From contig JAHBVO010000002.1 in the NCBI GenBank assembly GCA_019637435.1, positions 1,155,519 through 1,219,518 of the forward strand: a DNA stretch of 64,000 bases. The letters are read 5' to 3'. The position numbers were made by a program, and so were the translations under genes. Origin of the DNA: Candidatus Obscuribacterales bacterium (GTDB lineage Bacteria > Cyanobacteriota > Vampirovibrionia > Obscuribacterales > Obscuribacteraceae). The notes beneath the pieces are model-generated. The model saw nothing but the letters and a program-made list of their open reading frames with translations. It was not told the origin of the DNA and did not search any database. This document shows positions 18,313 to 30,500 of the stretch, piece by piece; position 1 is the first letter of the stretch, and every line of letters starts with the position of its first letter.

Positions 18313-21300
18313 GTGGTCTCGCGACCGCTCGGGTTCGTGCTGACCAGTTTCTTCTTTCTTCACCCTCAACTAGATGGATATGTGCTCATGGGGTCTCCTA
18401 CCTTAGAAAACACCACGCCAACGCCCAGCGATTCCGGTCGTAAATCGGACTCTTCACGGTACGCGTTTGAATCTACGCCAGCGACTCAGGTTGATACCAA
18501 AAGCGATCTGAGCACAGCTGCGTCAGTACCGCTTCAGTCACTGTCTTTAGACGGGCAGACCGCCGGCGATGCAAATGCACAGCAGACTTATCCCAAACCC
18601 GAAACCCGAGGCGATGCCACTACTTCCAGTGACACTGCGCCGATCAATATAAACGATATCGGTGAACAGCCGATTTTCTTTACTCTCGATTACCGCAATA
18701 ATACTGCCGACAAGCTCACACCCGGCTTCGGTATACATGACTCTGAAAGGACTTCTCCCCTTCAAATTACCGACGGCAAGGGCCGCATCGTAACGACCGA
18801 TTCCGGCACTGAAGCGAACAATTGGTCGATCAATAAGAATCCCGAAACCGGTGACATTGAAACGATCAAATATCCTGATGGTAAAGTCAGAAACTTCAAG
18901 CACGAAAATGGTCAGCTCAACCGCATCGAAACCATCGAGAAGGGAGTCGATGGGCTGCCGACTAAAACGGTTTTTTCCAGAGATCCGGAAAGCAAAAAAT
19001 GGTTCGCCGAGATCGGTGGTCTACGTGCGGAACTTCCTGGCGACATACAGTTCACTAAGGACGGAGTTCTATCTTTTCAATTAGACAACGAAGGAAAGTG
19101 GCGTGCAGAGAAAGCTGACGGCAGCATTCAAATCGAACGTACTATTCAATCGGGCGCGCGTGTTTCGTTCAACGACGATAATTCGGTACAACAAGTCACT
19201 CGTCCGGATCAGTCTCGAGTTGAGTGCATAAGAGAAAAAGGCGAACTCACTCAAGTCAACGAATTGAGCGCTGATGGAAAATCTGTATCCTGGGTCAAGA
19301 CAGGCGATAAATGGGTTTCCAATCAAAATCCTGCGCAAGAACGCTCTAGCATCGAAGTTGCCGACAACGGAAATATCACGTGGACTACCGCCGACAACAT
19401 CAAGCACACCATCACCGGTGGTGGCTTGGAGCTAAATCAAAATCCTAATGGCTCTTCTTTCCAATTCGATAAAGAAGGCCGGTTTACCGAACTGAAGGAC
19501 GTAAACGGTTTAAGAGTACATGGAATTCAGTACAGTCCTGAGACCGGGCAGGTGACGCGTGCCCAGATTGGCAGCGCTGAAAATGGACGCGTTCACACCT
19601 ACGAACGCGAGGGCAACACTAATCAATGGAAATACTCGGTTACCGATGCTAACGGAAATTTGATCTCTCAAGACCACTGGACAGGCGAAATTGCAGTCGG
19701 CAAGGATGGTACGTATGCGTACAAGGAAGGCGCTGTTCATGGTCGAAACACTGATGGTTTGTGGACCGTTTTCAAACTGGATGGTTCGCAATACATGCTC
19801 CAGGACAACGGGCAAGGTTCTCGCGCTATCTTCGATATGAGTCGCAACCTGCTTGCGCTGGAGCGTCAAAATGGTACCAAGCTCGATATCCAGAGACAGC
19901 TTGGCGGTCAAGCAACGCAGATCACTGAAACTCTGGCGAACGGCGAGCAAGTGAAATACACGCTCGACACAATGTCCAATATGTACATGCCTGACAAAGC
20001 TGGACATAAACCGATTCAGAAGATCGAAACCCTGGTCAACGGAATGACGCAAATCACCGATGGAAATGGTGCCGTCCATTCGATTAATCTCGACGGTTCG
20101 TGTGTCGTGAAGAACGCCGACGGTTCGATGTCAGAAGTAAACTCCGCCGGACAGGTTGTTAGAACTACCTCTAAAGACGGTGGTGTCACTAGAACATTCA
20201 ACTGGGACGGCAACAAGCTCGTTTCTGTCAATGAAACCAGAAAAACGGGCGAAACTCGACTTATCGCCGGCAAGGATATGCGTGCTACCGCGGATGGTGC
20301 AGTGTTCTACACCGATACCGACGGTCAGAAAATATCCAGCACCGCGGATGGTTCCTGGCAATCGTATGAAACTATAAACGGGAAGGACTATCTCGCTAGA
20401 GTAGTAAGTCCTAAGGGGCACATGCGCACGTTCTCTCGGGATGCTAGCGGTGAGGCAATCGGATACGTCGACTCGAAGCCGACGGAGAACGGACAGAAGG
20501 TCGTTGACGAATACCGGCGTGTACCTGAGAACGGTCAGTGGAGTAATTCTTGGGCGAAAGTCAGTCCTGATGGTAAAGTTACAGCTCGTCATAACGTCAG
20601 ATTGAACGACAACGGAACTTACAACTACATCGACAGCCAGGGCAAAGACAAGATTGCTAAAGTTGGCGATCGCGGAGCAGAAGGCGGATTTTCCGACAGC
20701 GTCGAAGAAGCGCGCGAGCGTCTGACCGAGCTGATGGACTCGCACCTGGATGAAGCCCAGAAGAAACGTTTCCAAATCATCCTCGATCGTTTTGAAAAAC
20801 GCGGCAAAGAGCGTGTTGAAGCGCAAGTTGCAGGCGGTTTGGACCAGAACAAATCGATGGAAGAATGGGATCAGAAGATCTCAAAAGCCTACGACCACAT
20901 GGCCAAGATGCTCGATGCAAATGCACCGAACGCACAGTACGATTTGAAGACGCGCGCCAAGTTGGTAGAAAACATGGCATTCGCGATGGCTGCTCCGGTT
21001 AAGGCAAATGACCAGGGCAACTGGGGATGCTGCTGGATGATCAGTGGTGTTTACTGCGGTATCATTCAGTATCCGGACAAGATGGCTTCTATGTTGTCGG
21101 AACTGTCGCTCACCGGCAAGTACACAGACCTGGAAGGCAAGCAGTGGACTCCACCGCAACACTTGCTGAAGTTCACCAATCAAGGCGGCAACTGGACGAT
21201 TGAAAACTGCGGCAATACACAACGCAGTCCCGTTTCCGAAATTCTCACCAGCGTTGCGGCATACCTTTCCGCTGATGGTCGTAGAACCGATCGAGGTGCA

Positions 21301-21954
21301 AGTGGTGGCACAGCACCTGCTATGAACCACGCAATGAAGAAAATCACCGGTGATACCTGGAAAGTTACAGGCGAATCCGCCATGACTAGCGCGAGCATGA
21401 AGCAAGAACTTCTGACGAAGGGCGGCTACGTCTGCTTGATGCCTGGTCACATGTATCTTGGTGCCCTCGAAAAACATGGCAACGAATGGAAGCTTGTTGC
21501 GAGCATGCAGCACGGTGACAGTGGACGTCGCGTCAATGGTACCGTCACTGACCTGGCTAGTTGGAACGTGCAACGCACCAGAATGCGCTACAACCCGGAC
21601 ATCGATCTGCCCGAGTGCAAAGATCAACCGATCGGTCCGAGCCCGGGTGGGTATGATGGCGGTGGCTGGGGCGGCGGCGGTGGTCGCTGGCGACCGGGAC
21701 GTTTCTTCCCTCGACTATTCCCGCGTTTGTTCCGCGGCTTCGGCGGTGGATGTGATGGTGGCTGCTGCGAGTTTAGCTGCTCCAGCAATGACGACCAGCT
21801 CATACGCAATATGCGCGCCAAGCGTCAACTCGAACAAGAGGAACAAGAAAAATTGCAGGCTTTTCGCGATTCGCAGGAAGAAATGACTGAAGCTATTGAC
21901 AGCGATACTGCGAGAAGGCGCAGGTATTTAAACGGTATTCGCAAGATCAGTTAG
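18313..21954 (+). CDS. YD/RHS-like repeat protein with C-terminal papain-like cysteine peptidase domain
   Basis: A 1213-residue protein. Residues about 30-110 are a Ser/Thr/Asp-rich polar segment. Residues about 115-780 are many short beta-strand repeats of the DGKVRNF / NGNITWT / ADGSWQSYE type, resembling YD/RHS repeats. A helical segment (about 800-890) leads to a compact domain with DQGNWGCCWMIS: Gln901 and Cys907 are spaced as in papain (Gln19, Cys25, then Trp), and His1046 in PGHMYLG is a fitting catalytic His. The tail (about 1115-1160) is Gly/Trp/Arg-rich and then Cys-rich. The N-terminus is hydrophobic but no clear signal peptide is seen. An RHS shell delivering a protease is a possible reading; a self-processing peptidase is another. 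The start is GTG 18313. Confidence 0.75.
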   Translation: MVSRPLGFVLTSFFFLHPQLDGYVLMGSPTLENTTPTPSDSGRKSDSSRYAFESTPATQVDTKSDLSTAASVPLQSLSLDGQTAGDANAQQTYPKPETRGDATTSSDTAPININDIGEQPIFFTLDYRNNTADKLTPGFGIHDSERTSPLQITDGKGRIVTTDSGTEANNWSINKNPETGDIETIKYPDGKVRNFKHENGQLNRIETIEKGVDGLPTKTVFSRDPESKKWFAEIGGLRAELPGDIQFTKDGVLSFQLDNEGKWRAEKADGSIQIERTIQSGARVSFNDDNSVQQVTRPDQSRVECIREKGELTQVNELSADGKSVSWVKTGDKWVSNQNPAQERSSIEVADNGNITWTTADNIKHTITGGGLELNQNPNGSSFQFDKEGRFTELKDVNGLRVHGIQYSPETGQVTRAQIGSAENGRVHTYEREGNTNQWKYSVTDANGNLISQDHWTGEIAVGKDGTYAYKEGAVHGRNTDGLWTVFKLDGSQYMLQDNGQGSRAIFDMSRNLLALERQNGTKLDIQRQLGGQATQITETLANGEQVKYTLDTMSNMYMPDKAGHKPIQKIETLVNGMTQITDGNGAVHSINLDGSCVVKNADGSMSEVNSAGQVVRTTSKDGGVTRTFNWDGNKLVSVNETRKTGETRLIAGKDMRATADGAVFYTDTDGQKISSTADGSWQSYETINGKDYLARVVSPKGHMRTFSRDASGEAIGYVDSKPTENGQKVVDEYRRVPENGQWSNSWAKVSPDGKVTARHNVRLNDNGTYNYIDSQGKDKIAKVGDRGAEGGFSDSVEEARERLTELMDSHLDEAQKKRFQIILDRFEKRGKERVEAQVAGGLDQNKSMEEWDQKISKAYDHMAKMLDANAPNAQYDLKTRAKLVENMAFAMAAPVKANDQGNWGCCWMISGVYCGIIQYPDKMASMLSELSLTGKYTDLEGKQWTPPQHLLKFTNQGGNWTIENCGNTQRSPVSEILTSVAAYLSADGRRTDRGASGGTAPAMNHAMKKITGDTWKVTGESAMTSASMKQELLTKGGYVCLMPGHMYLGALEKHGNEWKLVASMQHGDSGRRVNGTVTDLASWNVQRTRMRYNPDIDLPECKDQPIGPSPGGYDGGGWGGGGGRWRPGRFFPRLFPRLFRGFGGGCDGGCCEFSCSSNDDQLIRNMRAKRQLEQEEQEKLQAFRDSQEEMTEAIDSDTARRRRYLNGIRKIS

Positions 21955-22061
21955 ATTGTCACGGTCAGGCTCCAAGAACGTCCTGAAAATGTCTTTCGTA
22001 TAAATGTGCGCAAAGACTTTGAAAGAAACCGGTTTTAACATCATAATGAGGAGAATCGTCC

Positions 22062-22679
22062 ATGTTCGAAAAATCGGGAGGCACCGCAGTGAGCGAATCG
22101 ACCATCACCAATCATGGTGGCATCGAAAGCATGAGTATCCCAGCCGGCTTTGCCCCGGTGAAAGCGACGCCGCAGCAGCAAGAATTTAACTACCTCGAGT
22201 TCAAACAGCCAAATTCCAATGTTCGTATTTGTTACGAGCAGGCATCAGAAGCCCTGATGGAAGATGATATAGAGGAGATGGAACGCATCTTTTCGGAGAC
22301 CTTTTCCGAGGCTGAGCCTTCGAGACTGCTAAATATTCACGGTGAAGAGGGGGGACCCGATGATGGTCTCGTATATGGTGCACTTTGTCAGTGCTTCGTA
22401 TATGGTGGCGCGCTTGGTCGTGAAGGCAGCGTCATGGACATGGATAAGTGCAAATGGGAGATGCGCACCATAGGCGGCACTACCCGGCTTGTTGCCAAGT
22501 TGAAATTCATTGGCTCGAATGGCGCCCCGAGCAAGCGGGAGGCGCTCATGGTTATGCCGACGGCTCCGACACACAATGGCTGTGGTTACATCTGGCTCGA
22601 GGGCACCTACGCGGAGATCCGGAGCCACGAGCAAGCGTTCTTCAACGCTATTGCTAACGGCACGTTTAGACGGCTGTGA
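22062..22679 (+). CDS. Hypothetical protein
   Basis: A 205-residue soluble protein that I do not recognise. The N-terminal 50 residues are polar; residues about 65-95 are acidic and helical; the C-terminal half alternates strands and loops around a Gly-rich GALCQCFVYGGALG segment and MVMPTAPTHNGCG. Four cysteines are present without a metal-site spacing. No signal peptide or membrane helix is seen. GAGGAG about 9 bases before ATG 22062 supports the start. Confidence 0.65.
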   Translation: MFEKSGGTAVSESTITNHGGIESMSIPAGFAPVKATPQQQEFNYLEFKQPNSNVRICYEQASEALMEDDIEEMERIFSETFSEAEPSRLLNIHGEEGGPDDGLVYGALCQCFVYGGALGREGSVMDMDKCKWEMRTIGGTTRLVAKLKFIGSNGAPSKREALMVMPTAPTHNGCGYIWLEGTYAEIRSHEQAFFNAIANGTFRRL

Positions 22680-22818
22680 GATGATGTTCGACATTGCTCA
22701 GAGGCTTGTGATCAACGAGTAAGCTGAAAGCTTTCGGAACGATGGTTTCTGTTATAACGCTAAGGCACTTTTCTGATCTTTTGATTAGAATAACCTTTGA
22801 AACCAGCCGAGCGATCTC

Positions 22819-24477
22819 ATGAAAGCACAATATACGTCTTTTATATACCCTCTCGTACCTGCGGGCAGAAACCTTATTCCTCTTGCCCTGACCCTGTTTC
22901 TAGGATTGTCCGGCGCCGCGAAAGCGGACGTGCCGATGCCCGGTGCCAGCAATCAGTCTGCTCCGGTGATCCCGCAGACACTGCCGCTGGACGTGCCGGA
23001 TGAGTTGATTATTCCTGCGCCTGCGACTCAAGCTCAGCAACAAAGCCCGCTGTCGACTGCGGGTCAGCCAGTAGTTCAAACTGCGCCCGCCATTCAACGC
23101 CCGTCGGTGGCACCCATCGGTGCGGTCGGTGTGCAAACTCAGGCTCCGGGACCAGTTGCGGTTCCAGCGATGCAGAATCAGCCTTTGGTTCAACGTCCAT
23201 CATCCGGTCAAATTCCAGTTGCGCCAATCCAGACATCGGTTCCCTCTCCTGCAAGGTTGGGATCTACTACTGCCAGCACCGGAGCGGGACCTGCGGCTGT
23301 AATTTCAAAGCCTGTAGCGTCGACTGCAAAACCTGCTTCCACGGGCATTGCTAAATCTGCTGATGCTACCAAAGCGCTTCCCGATAATGGTTGGGCTGCG
23401 CTGCACAAAGCAGGCTCCGAAGCGATCGATAGCGGTCGATATGGTGTTGCTGAGCGCACTCTGAAGCAGGCGATTACCAAAGGTGTTGTATTTGGTGATA
23501 AAGACCTTCGATACGCCAAGAGTCTCGACGAGCTTGCTCGCCTCTACACCATTCGCGGTCGCTTCGGAGAAGCTGAGCCGTTGCTGGAAGAGGCGCTCCG
23601 TGTCAAGGAGGGTGCGATTGATGACGAGAGTGGAAAAATAATTCCTTCGCTTGGTCACTTGATCAGTTTTTACTTGGAAAACGGAACCGCATCAAAAGCG
23701 GCACCTTTAGCGGATCAGCTTCTGAACTTTGTGGAAGGCCGGATTGATGAAAGTCGAAACCGCGCTCAAGGTCCGGTTACATTGAAGAAGGGTCAGCCGC
23801 TCACTGGATGGGCTGGACAAGCCGCTCCGTCCATGCGAGATCCTATCATTGAGTGGGCAATTACTTGTGACGCACTCGGCAATCAGTTTAGCGCAAAGAA
23901 AGACTACGAGATGGCTGATCGCTTATACAAGGCAGCGCTAGATATCAAGGAAACTGTGCTCGGCAAAGAACATTTGTCGCTGGCAAACAGCTTCGATAGC
24001 ATCGGTACGATCTGTTTGGACAAGAATGAGGATAGCGAGGCTGAGAACATGTATCGCTATGCGCTTGAGCACACCGAGCGAGTTTTGCCTGATGATTACG
24101 GCAAGATCTTTCCGCGAATGGATAAACTTGCGAAGTGTTTGATCAAAGAGAAAAAGTATGAAGAAGCCGAGACCCTCTATAGAAAAGCTCTCGATTTCTG
24201 GAAGAAAGAACCATCTAGAAACGGCAGTGAGGCGAGACTTTCATTCGCTCTCGGCAATGTTCTGGTAATGGAGAAGAAGTACGATGAGGCTCAGCCCGTG
24301 CTGAAAGAAGCGCTTCGACTCGCTGAAGAGTACTATGGACCGAACTCGATTTCGCTCATGCCATATCTACAGAGAAACGCTGATCTCATGTATTACATGG
24401 GACAGAACGATCAACGAATACAGTTTAAGTCGCGAGCTGAAAGCATCGCTGGAGTAACAAGTACCGTTCCACAATAA
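22819..24477 (+). CDS. Exported TPR protein with Pro/Gln-rich N-terminal region
   Basis: A 552-residue protein. A signal peptide (about 1-37, ending GAAKA) is followed by a low-complexity Pro/Gln/Ala/Val-rich stretch (about 40-175), then tandem tetratricopeptide repeats of the TPR_12/kinesin-light-chain type (about 190-520; for example YGVAERTLKQAI and YEEAETLYRKALDFW). TPR arrays bind other proteins, so this is likely a periplasmic or surface scaffold. It is one of four TPR-type proteins in the window. No enzymatic domain is present. Confidence 0.85.
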   Translation: MKAQYTSFIYPLVPAGRNLIPLALTLFLGLSGAAKADVPMPGASNQSAPVIPQTLPLDVPDELIIPAPATQAQQQSPLSTAGQPVVQTAPAIQRPSVAPIGAVGVQTQAPGPVAVPAMQNQPLVQRPSSGQIPVAPIQTSVPSPARLGSTTASTGAGPAAVISKPVASTAKPASTGIAKSADATKALPDNGWAALHKAGSEAIDSGRYGVAERTLKQAITKGVVFGDKDLRYAKSLDELARLYTIRGRFGEAEPLLEEALRVKEGAIDDESGKIIPSLGHLISFYLENGTASKAAPLADQLLNFVEGRIDESRNRAQGPVTLKKGQPLTGWAGQAAPSMRDPIIEWAITCDALGNQFSAKKDYEMADRLYKAALDIKETVLGKEHLSLANSFDSIGTICLDKNEDSEAENMYRYALEHTERVLPDDYGKIFPRMDKLAKCLIKEKKYEEAETLYRKALDFWKKEPSRNGSEARLSFALGNVLVMEKKYDEAQPVLKEALRLAEEYYGPNSISLMPYLQRNADLMYYMGQNDQRIQFKSRAESIAGVTSTVPQ

Positions 24478-24494
24478 TCGAGTAGTTGGAACAG

Positions 24495-24530
24495 AAACGC
24501 TCGACTTTTGCTGTCCTTTCGCGAGCGTTT
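24495..24530. terminator. Terminator hairpin between convergent genes
   Basis: The inverted repeat AAACGCTCG (24495-24503) / CGAGCGTTT (24522-24530) has an 18-base loop and a short T tail. It sits between the stops of the converging TPR and adhesin genes and could serve both. Confidence 0.5.
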
Positions 24531-24532
24531 TG

Positions 24533-27500
24533 CTACTTGTTGCAGACCATCAATCGAGGATGCGGCATGGTGTCATAGGGCGTAGTCGATTTATCTATGG
24601 CGGTAAGAACAGCTGCCGTTTTTACCATTTGATTCGCGATCCTACGTTCTACGTTGTGGCTGGATTTAAGCAGGCTCTTCAACGGTTTAGTCGCTGAGAT
24701 GATGCTCGGGATTGAAACGTCAGATGAGAACATGAATGAAGTATGACCAAACGGCCTTCGACTCATGTGCCGGTAGCCGAAATGTTCAGATGGATTTATT
24801 GCATGGAACTCCGTTGCCGAAGATTTGGTGACGGTAGCTTGTTGCCCTGGGTGTAAAGTGAATGAATGCGTTCCCTCGGAGATGCGCACGGCTCCTTTGT
24901 GTTCATCATGCAGATCGAAGACGGACACTGAATTTGGTTGCACCATTACTAGTACCAGTGAATTCTTAGCGATTGAAACGGTTCCGTTTGGTGTGCTTAC
25001 AGTGGTATCAACTGATGGCGCAAATAGTTTGTTGCTGTTTTCAACCATAACGTGTTTGGTCGTCGCATCGTAGTGAAGAACAGCGTCGACGTTCTTGTAA
25101 CGGTCACTAGTACTACCGAGGAACTGAGTCTCTTCCGGTGCCGCTGACACAGAAGGGTTCCCCAGAACGGAGTTCCTCAACGAGTCGGTGGTAAGAACAG
25201 AGCTGTCCGCTCCATGAGAATTTGAATTCGCTAGTTCCATACCGTCCGCGTTCGAGACGATAGAAACCGAACCGTTCGTGCTTTGATTCAGAAACGAAGT
25301 GTTCAGGTAATTCGGGCTCAGTCCGACATCCAATAGCTGAGATGTCGCTGCTTCAAGCGGTAGTGTCGTCGATGCTGTGTATCTCGGCTCATTTCCCAGC
25401 GACGCCGATTTCGATGAAACTTGCGCCGGGTTAGATGACATGAATAAATTAGGAGATGTCGTTTCCGTGACAGGCGGGTCCGCTGTAATGACGGCTCCGA
25501 CACCTAGCGTGACTTTGTTTCTCGCGCTGGCACCGGAAATGTAGACATTTTTGCCAATGGCGTTCAAAAATGCCGTACCAGCGGCTTCAACCGTATCCTC
25601 ATTCACGAACACTTGACCGCCACCGGATGTGGTGACGACCAAATTACCGTTGGCACCATCCGGCAGGGATGTTGTCCATGCCGGCTCCTTTTTACCGACA
25701 AAAATTTTGACGTCGCCACCGCCGACGCCGGATGTTTCAACCATGCTGCCGTCGTCAATACGAATACCGCGTTGCTTGTTCGGAATCGACTGGAGCGTGA
25801 TTGTAGCAGTGCCCGCGGCTCCGTTTGAACTCGCCAGAAGATCACCGAGAACATCGAGCTGACCCTTCGCGGTGATTTGAATCGCACCGTCTGTGGTTGA
25901 CACGTCATCCAAGACCACGCTGCCTTTGTTTTCGTAAACGAAATCACCTGACGAACTGCTGATGCCGAGCTGAGAATTTTTGCTCGCGTTTGAAATGTGC
26001 GCGGAACCGCCGGAGTTAACGGTTAGGTATCTCACTTCGAGATCGAGCGGACTGCCGGCTGTTCCAACATCGCCAGCGGTAGTTGATATGAACGCATTTA
26101 GGGCTGTTGCTGTTCCTCCCGTGATGTCGCCGGAGCCAGATCTAAGATCGAGCTGCTGTAAGTTTGACCCACCGAGTCGCTTTGTTAGAAGAATATCGCC
26201 AGCACCACCAGTGGTGTCGACCAGAATGTTCGTAGCTGATTTTATATTCGTTGCGATGGCAACTGCTCCCGATGCCGTCAGGTTGAACTGGCTGTTTGCG
26301 GATGCCTTCGTAAGATTTAGAATCGCCGAACCCACGCTGTTGATGTTGACAACGTCGTCGCTTTCTGCGATGAGTTCCGATGTGTTGACTCGCACCGAAT
26401 TTCCTACACCGATTCCTCCTGCAATCAGTTCGACTTTGCTTGCTTGAATCACTGCTGATGTTGCTGGTCCGTCGATAGCGCCAGTGGCGTAGAGGCTGGC
26501 GACACCGTTGGTGTCGTTTGCCATGATGTTTGCGTTTGCGTATATGAAATGATTGTTCGCTGTAAGTGAAACATTGGCTGCTTCGATGTCTCCATCGACA
26601 TGGATGTCATCGACAACGCTAATTTTGAAATCGCCTGCGATTGTCGCTGCTGTTATGGAAAAAGGAGAACCTGGCGGCGGGCCATTTAGACCTACTATAA
26701 CTTTTAGAGTGACAGAACCACCAGAGGCGACCGACAGACTATCGGTTCGGAGCGTCGCGGATATGTTCGAAGAATCGCTCTGTAGTTGGATGGTGTCTGC
26801 GCTCAAGAGTTTTGACTGTAAACGGCCGGTGCCCCCGAGAGAAATCGTTAAAAGGCCGTTTGCATTTACCTCTTTCTTTAAGGTTATGTCTCCTGCTGTT
26901 GCGCCCGTCGTGCTGAGAGTCAAGTTGTTCGTGACCGGCAAGATGTCTTTGATGTAGATGCCGCCGCCTCTATTTGTGATGGACAGAGACGCTGGTGTCG
27001 ATGTGCCTGATCCCTGAGTCACGATACTACCTGTGATTCCATTGCTCGATCGGAAGTTTCCGATCTCGAAATCCGCCGAAGAATTAGAGTTTAGCTCTAT
27101 GGTGCCGCCGATGCCGGTTCCCATTGCTCCGGCGTTTAAGCTGCCGGACACGAGCAGATTGCCCGGCGCGAGTGCACCAGCAGTAATACTGATAGCTGCC
27201 CCGTTTCCATTTGCACCAGTAGGCTGAACATCAAAGATACCGTCTGGCACAATTGTAAGGTCACCACCCGTACTAATCTCTGCGGAGCCTCCGTTAGCTC
27301 CTCTTGCGTGAATCTGGACCTTTGTCGAATCAAGCTGCTGCGCTGTCGTTGATGTGTTCGTGTAATGCGCGGCACCGCCAGTGGTAGTGCCTATTGCATT
27401 CAATATTATTGTGGCCGGATTTGTGAATGCAGATGCACTGACGCGAACCTCGCCGCCGTTGCCGGCAGTGTCTTCCACAGCAGTTATTGTGTTAGTTGGA

Positions 27501-30500
27501 AGATCAAGCGTTCCAGTTCCCGCTAACAAACTGATGTCGTGAGCCACGGGCATTGCTCCCGTGAGTCTGATTGTGCCGGTTCCATCTGTTTGAAGCCTTA
27601 CTGAACCTTCACTGGTCGCAATATCGCCGACAGTAATATCTCCTGAGAACGAAGCCAACGAGAATGTACCGCTTTCGGTTCTGCCACCATGAACATCAAC
27701 GCCGCTGTGTACGACCACTCCCGATTGCAGGTCAACGGAACCGCTTCCGCTGCCGGTTGCGCCCGCCGTATCAATGGCTCCCTGGACTGTAATTCCGGAG
27801 CCCCTGATCGTAAGATTGCCACCACTACCGGTGCCACCGGTTGCGGTGATGTTATTTAGCGATATGGAACCATTTGCATAAATTTCGATGTTGCCTGCAT
27901 CTGTCGCGCCCGAGGTATTGATGTTTATCTCATGGCCCGCCGCGGGGAGAACTACATTGCCGGACGACGTACTTACATCATCGAGGGCATAGACTGCATC
28001 TTCTCCGTCCAAGTCAATAGTTTGGAAACTATGACCGGCAATCATTAAAACGTTACCGCCGGCACCAACGTTGGAAGAGACGTTTATGTTTGCAGTCTCT
28101 CCTGTGTTAATGATGCTGCCTTTCGCTAGTATGGCGAGATGACCGGTAGCAACGTTTACGGTAACGCCTTTCAGATCCAGGTCACCGACGCTATTCGAAA
28201 TTGTGCTTGAATCTGCAGAGTTGAAGGTTACAGTTGTGCCGGGATTGACGATACTATTGTCGTTGATCGTTCCGTTATAAATGATATGTTCGGCATTGAT
28301 ACTGAATGCGGTATTGTTGGTCGGCAGATTAATTGACGCGCCCTGGGCAAGGGTAAATGAGGCGCCGTCTGCGATAGCATTGAACGCGACCGGATTACCC
28401 GCCCCAGCGTCGAACGTATGATTTCCTTCTACGACGATGTCGTTGGCTCCCGCCGAGGTGAATGAAATTCCACCGGTACCGCCGCCGGTGCGATTTACCG
28501 TGCCGGACCCTACCACGGCCAGATCTGTAACGCTACTTACCGCAACTCCGCCTGTTGAACTCAATGCGGATATCGTTCCATCATTGTCTAGTCGTTGCGT
28601 CGCTATCGACACATTATTGGCCGCGATTATACCGTCGTTCGAGAGCATGCGTGTGTTGCTGCCCAGCGAATTGACCGCACCAGGACCGAATTTCGATTCT
28701 ATGCTTGTCAGAGTGAATTGCGTCGTAGTGTTGTTTCCGATAGCTCGGTACAAACCAAAATATCCCTCACTAGATCCGACGCTTGTCGGGACATTTGCTA
28801 GTGGAACTGTTTGCCACGGTTGATCGTAACTCTGGAAGTAAGTAGTGGTGACGTTTGCTGTGGCAGCCCACTCACGCATAGCCTGGTAGTACCACTTCGC
28901 CAGGGTCAAATCTCCAAGAGCCGGAGCCGGAGGAAGCGGTCCGAGTCTGAGACCGAGGCTCGGCCAGCCAGTCTCACCGATTCGAATTTCCGTCGTCACA
29001 CCCTGATTGGAAAAGGCGGTTCGAAACGCGTTTAGCGTTCCGGTCATACTGTTGGTGACAGCAGTGACGAAAGCCGTTTGACCATCCGGTGCGGTGTTAT
29101 AACTTTGTGGGAGGGCTCCGTCGAAGTAGGCATACATGTTTCCATAAATATGTCCTTCGACTGTGTTGACCAGTGTCTTCATCACTGGTTTAAGTGGGTC
29201 GCCGTTCGGCAATGAATCCACGCCGGCGAGCGCACCCCACTGTTGTCTTGTCGTAATAGGTAGCGTCGACGCATTGAATTTTGTATCTGAACCCGCCGAA
29301 ACTGGCGTGTTATCGCGCATGACTTTGGCATCACTAATCAGCTGAATGAGTTGATTGGTTGAGTTTAAACCCATAATCGACTCGTTGCAGACAATGATTT
29401 CTTTTACGGTGCCAGGATATTTCTGCGCCTGGTCGAGAATGTATTGAATTTCGACCTTTGTTTTGTTGATGTCGAAATTATCGCCTACGAGATCTTGTTG
29501 AAACGCGCCGGCGGAGACCGTCATGCCAAGCTCGTATGCTGCTTGTATTATGTATTTGTTCGAACCTGCCGAGGATGTGTCGGGACCATAAAATTGTCCC
29601 GCAAAAGTGAAACTACCCTGCCCGTAGGTGGAAACATTTGTTATGCCGTCATCTTTTAATTGCTGAAGAAGCGCTTTTACAGTAGCTAAGTCGTAGGCGT
29701 TAAACTGCGGAAGCATATTGCCATTGAAATAATCGCCAACGTAGGGCTGAAAACCGTATCCGCTAATTCCGCCGCCGCTTCCCGCGTCCATTGTAAGCGC
29801 ATTATTGGAACGCAAGGCCACTCCTTCATTTACAAAGGTCGAGGCTGCGGATGTTTCAGTGAAAACGGGACCGCCGTTCAGATTCAGCTCGGCTAAGCCG
29901 GTGCCACCAGGATTGGTGAAGGACAGATCCATGCCGTCGGTCGGCTCGATGCTTATAGTGCCGCCTGTGGTGACAATCGTAGCCGTTCCGTTATCCGGGA
30001 GTTCTATCGTAAGCGAGTTCGGACCCCCGCCTGAGTTGATATTGATAGCCGATGCCATGGCTGCGTCGATTAGCGAGCCGTTGCCAAGGAAGCGCAGTTT
30101 AGGTGTTCCGATGTTCAGAGTGCCACCATCGTTCACGGTCAGAGTAATTGCTGGAGCGATCGTGATAGAGCCACCCTCATCTTCTGAAAGCCAGGTCAGT
30201 GAGCCGCTTGCGCCCGGGTTGAGTGTATGCGACGTTGTAAATGCCAGTGCATTGTTTGCTCCAGCGTCGAGAAGGATGGCGCCGGCACCTCCGCCCGTAA
30301 GGGAGATGCTGCCTGTCCCACCGAGTGACAGACCGGCCGCGTTTTGAACCGTAATCAAGCCGCCCGTCTTACTGGAAGTAATCGTGCCATCATTTATTAG
30401 CACTGGAGTGGTCAGGAATACGTTGCCGCCCGATACAATCGAGGACGCGTCGATGCTGACTCCGCTTGAAATAGTCACATCATTTGCTGCAGTGATCGCT

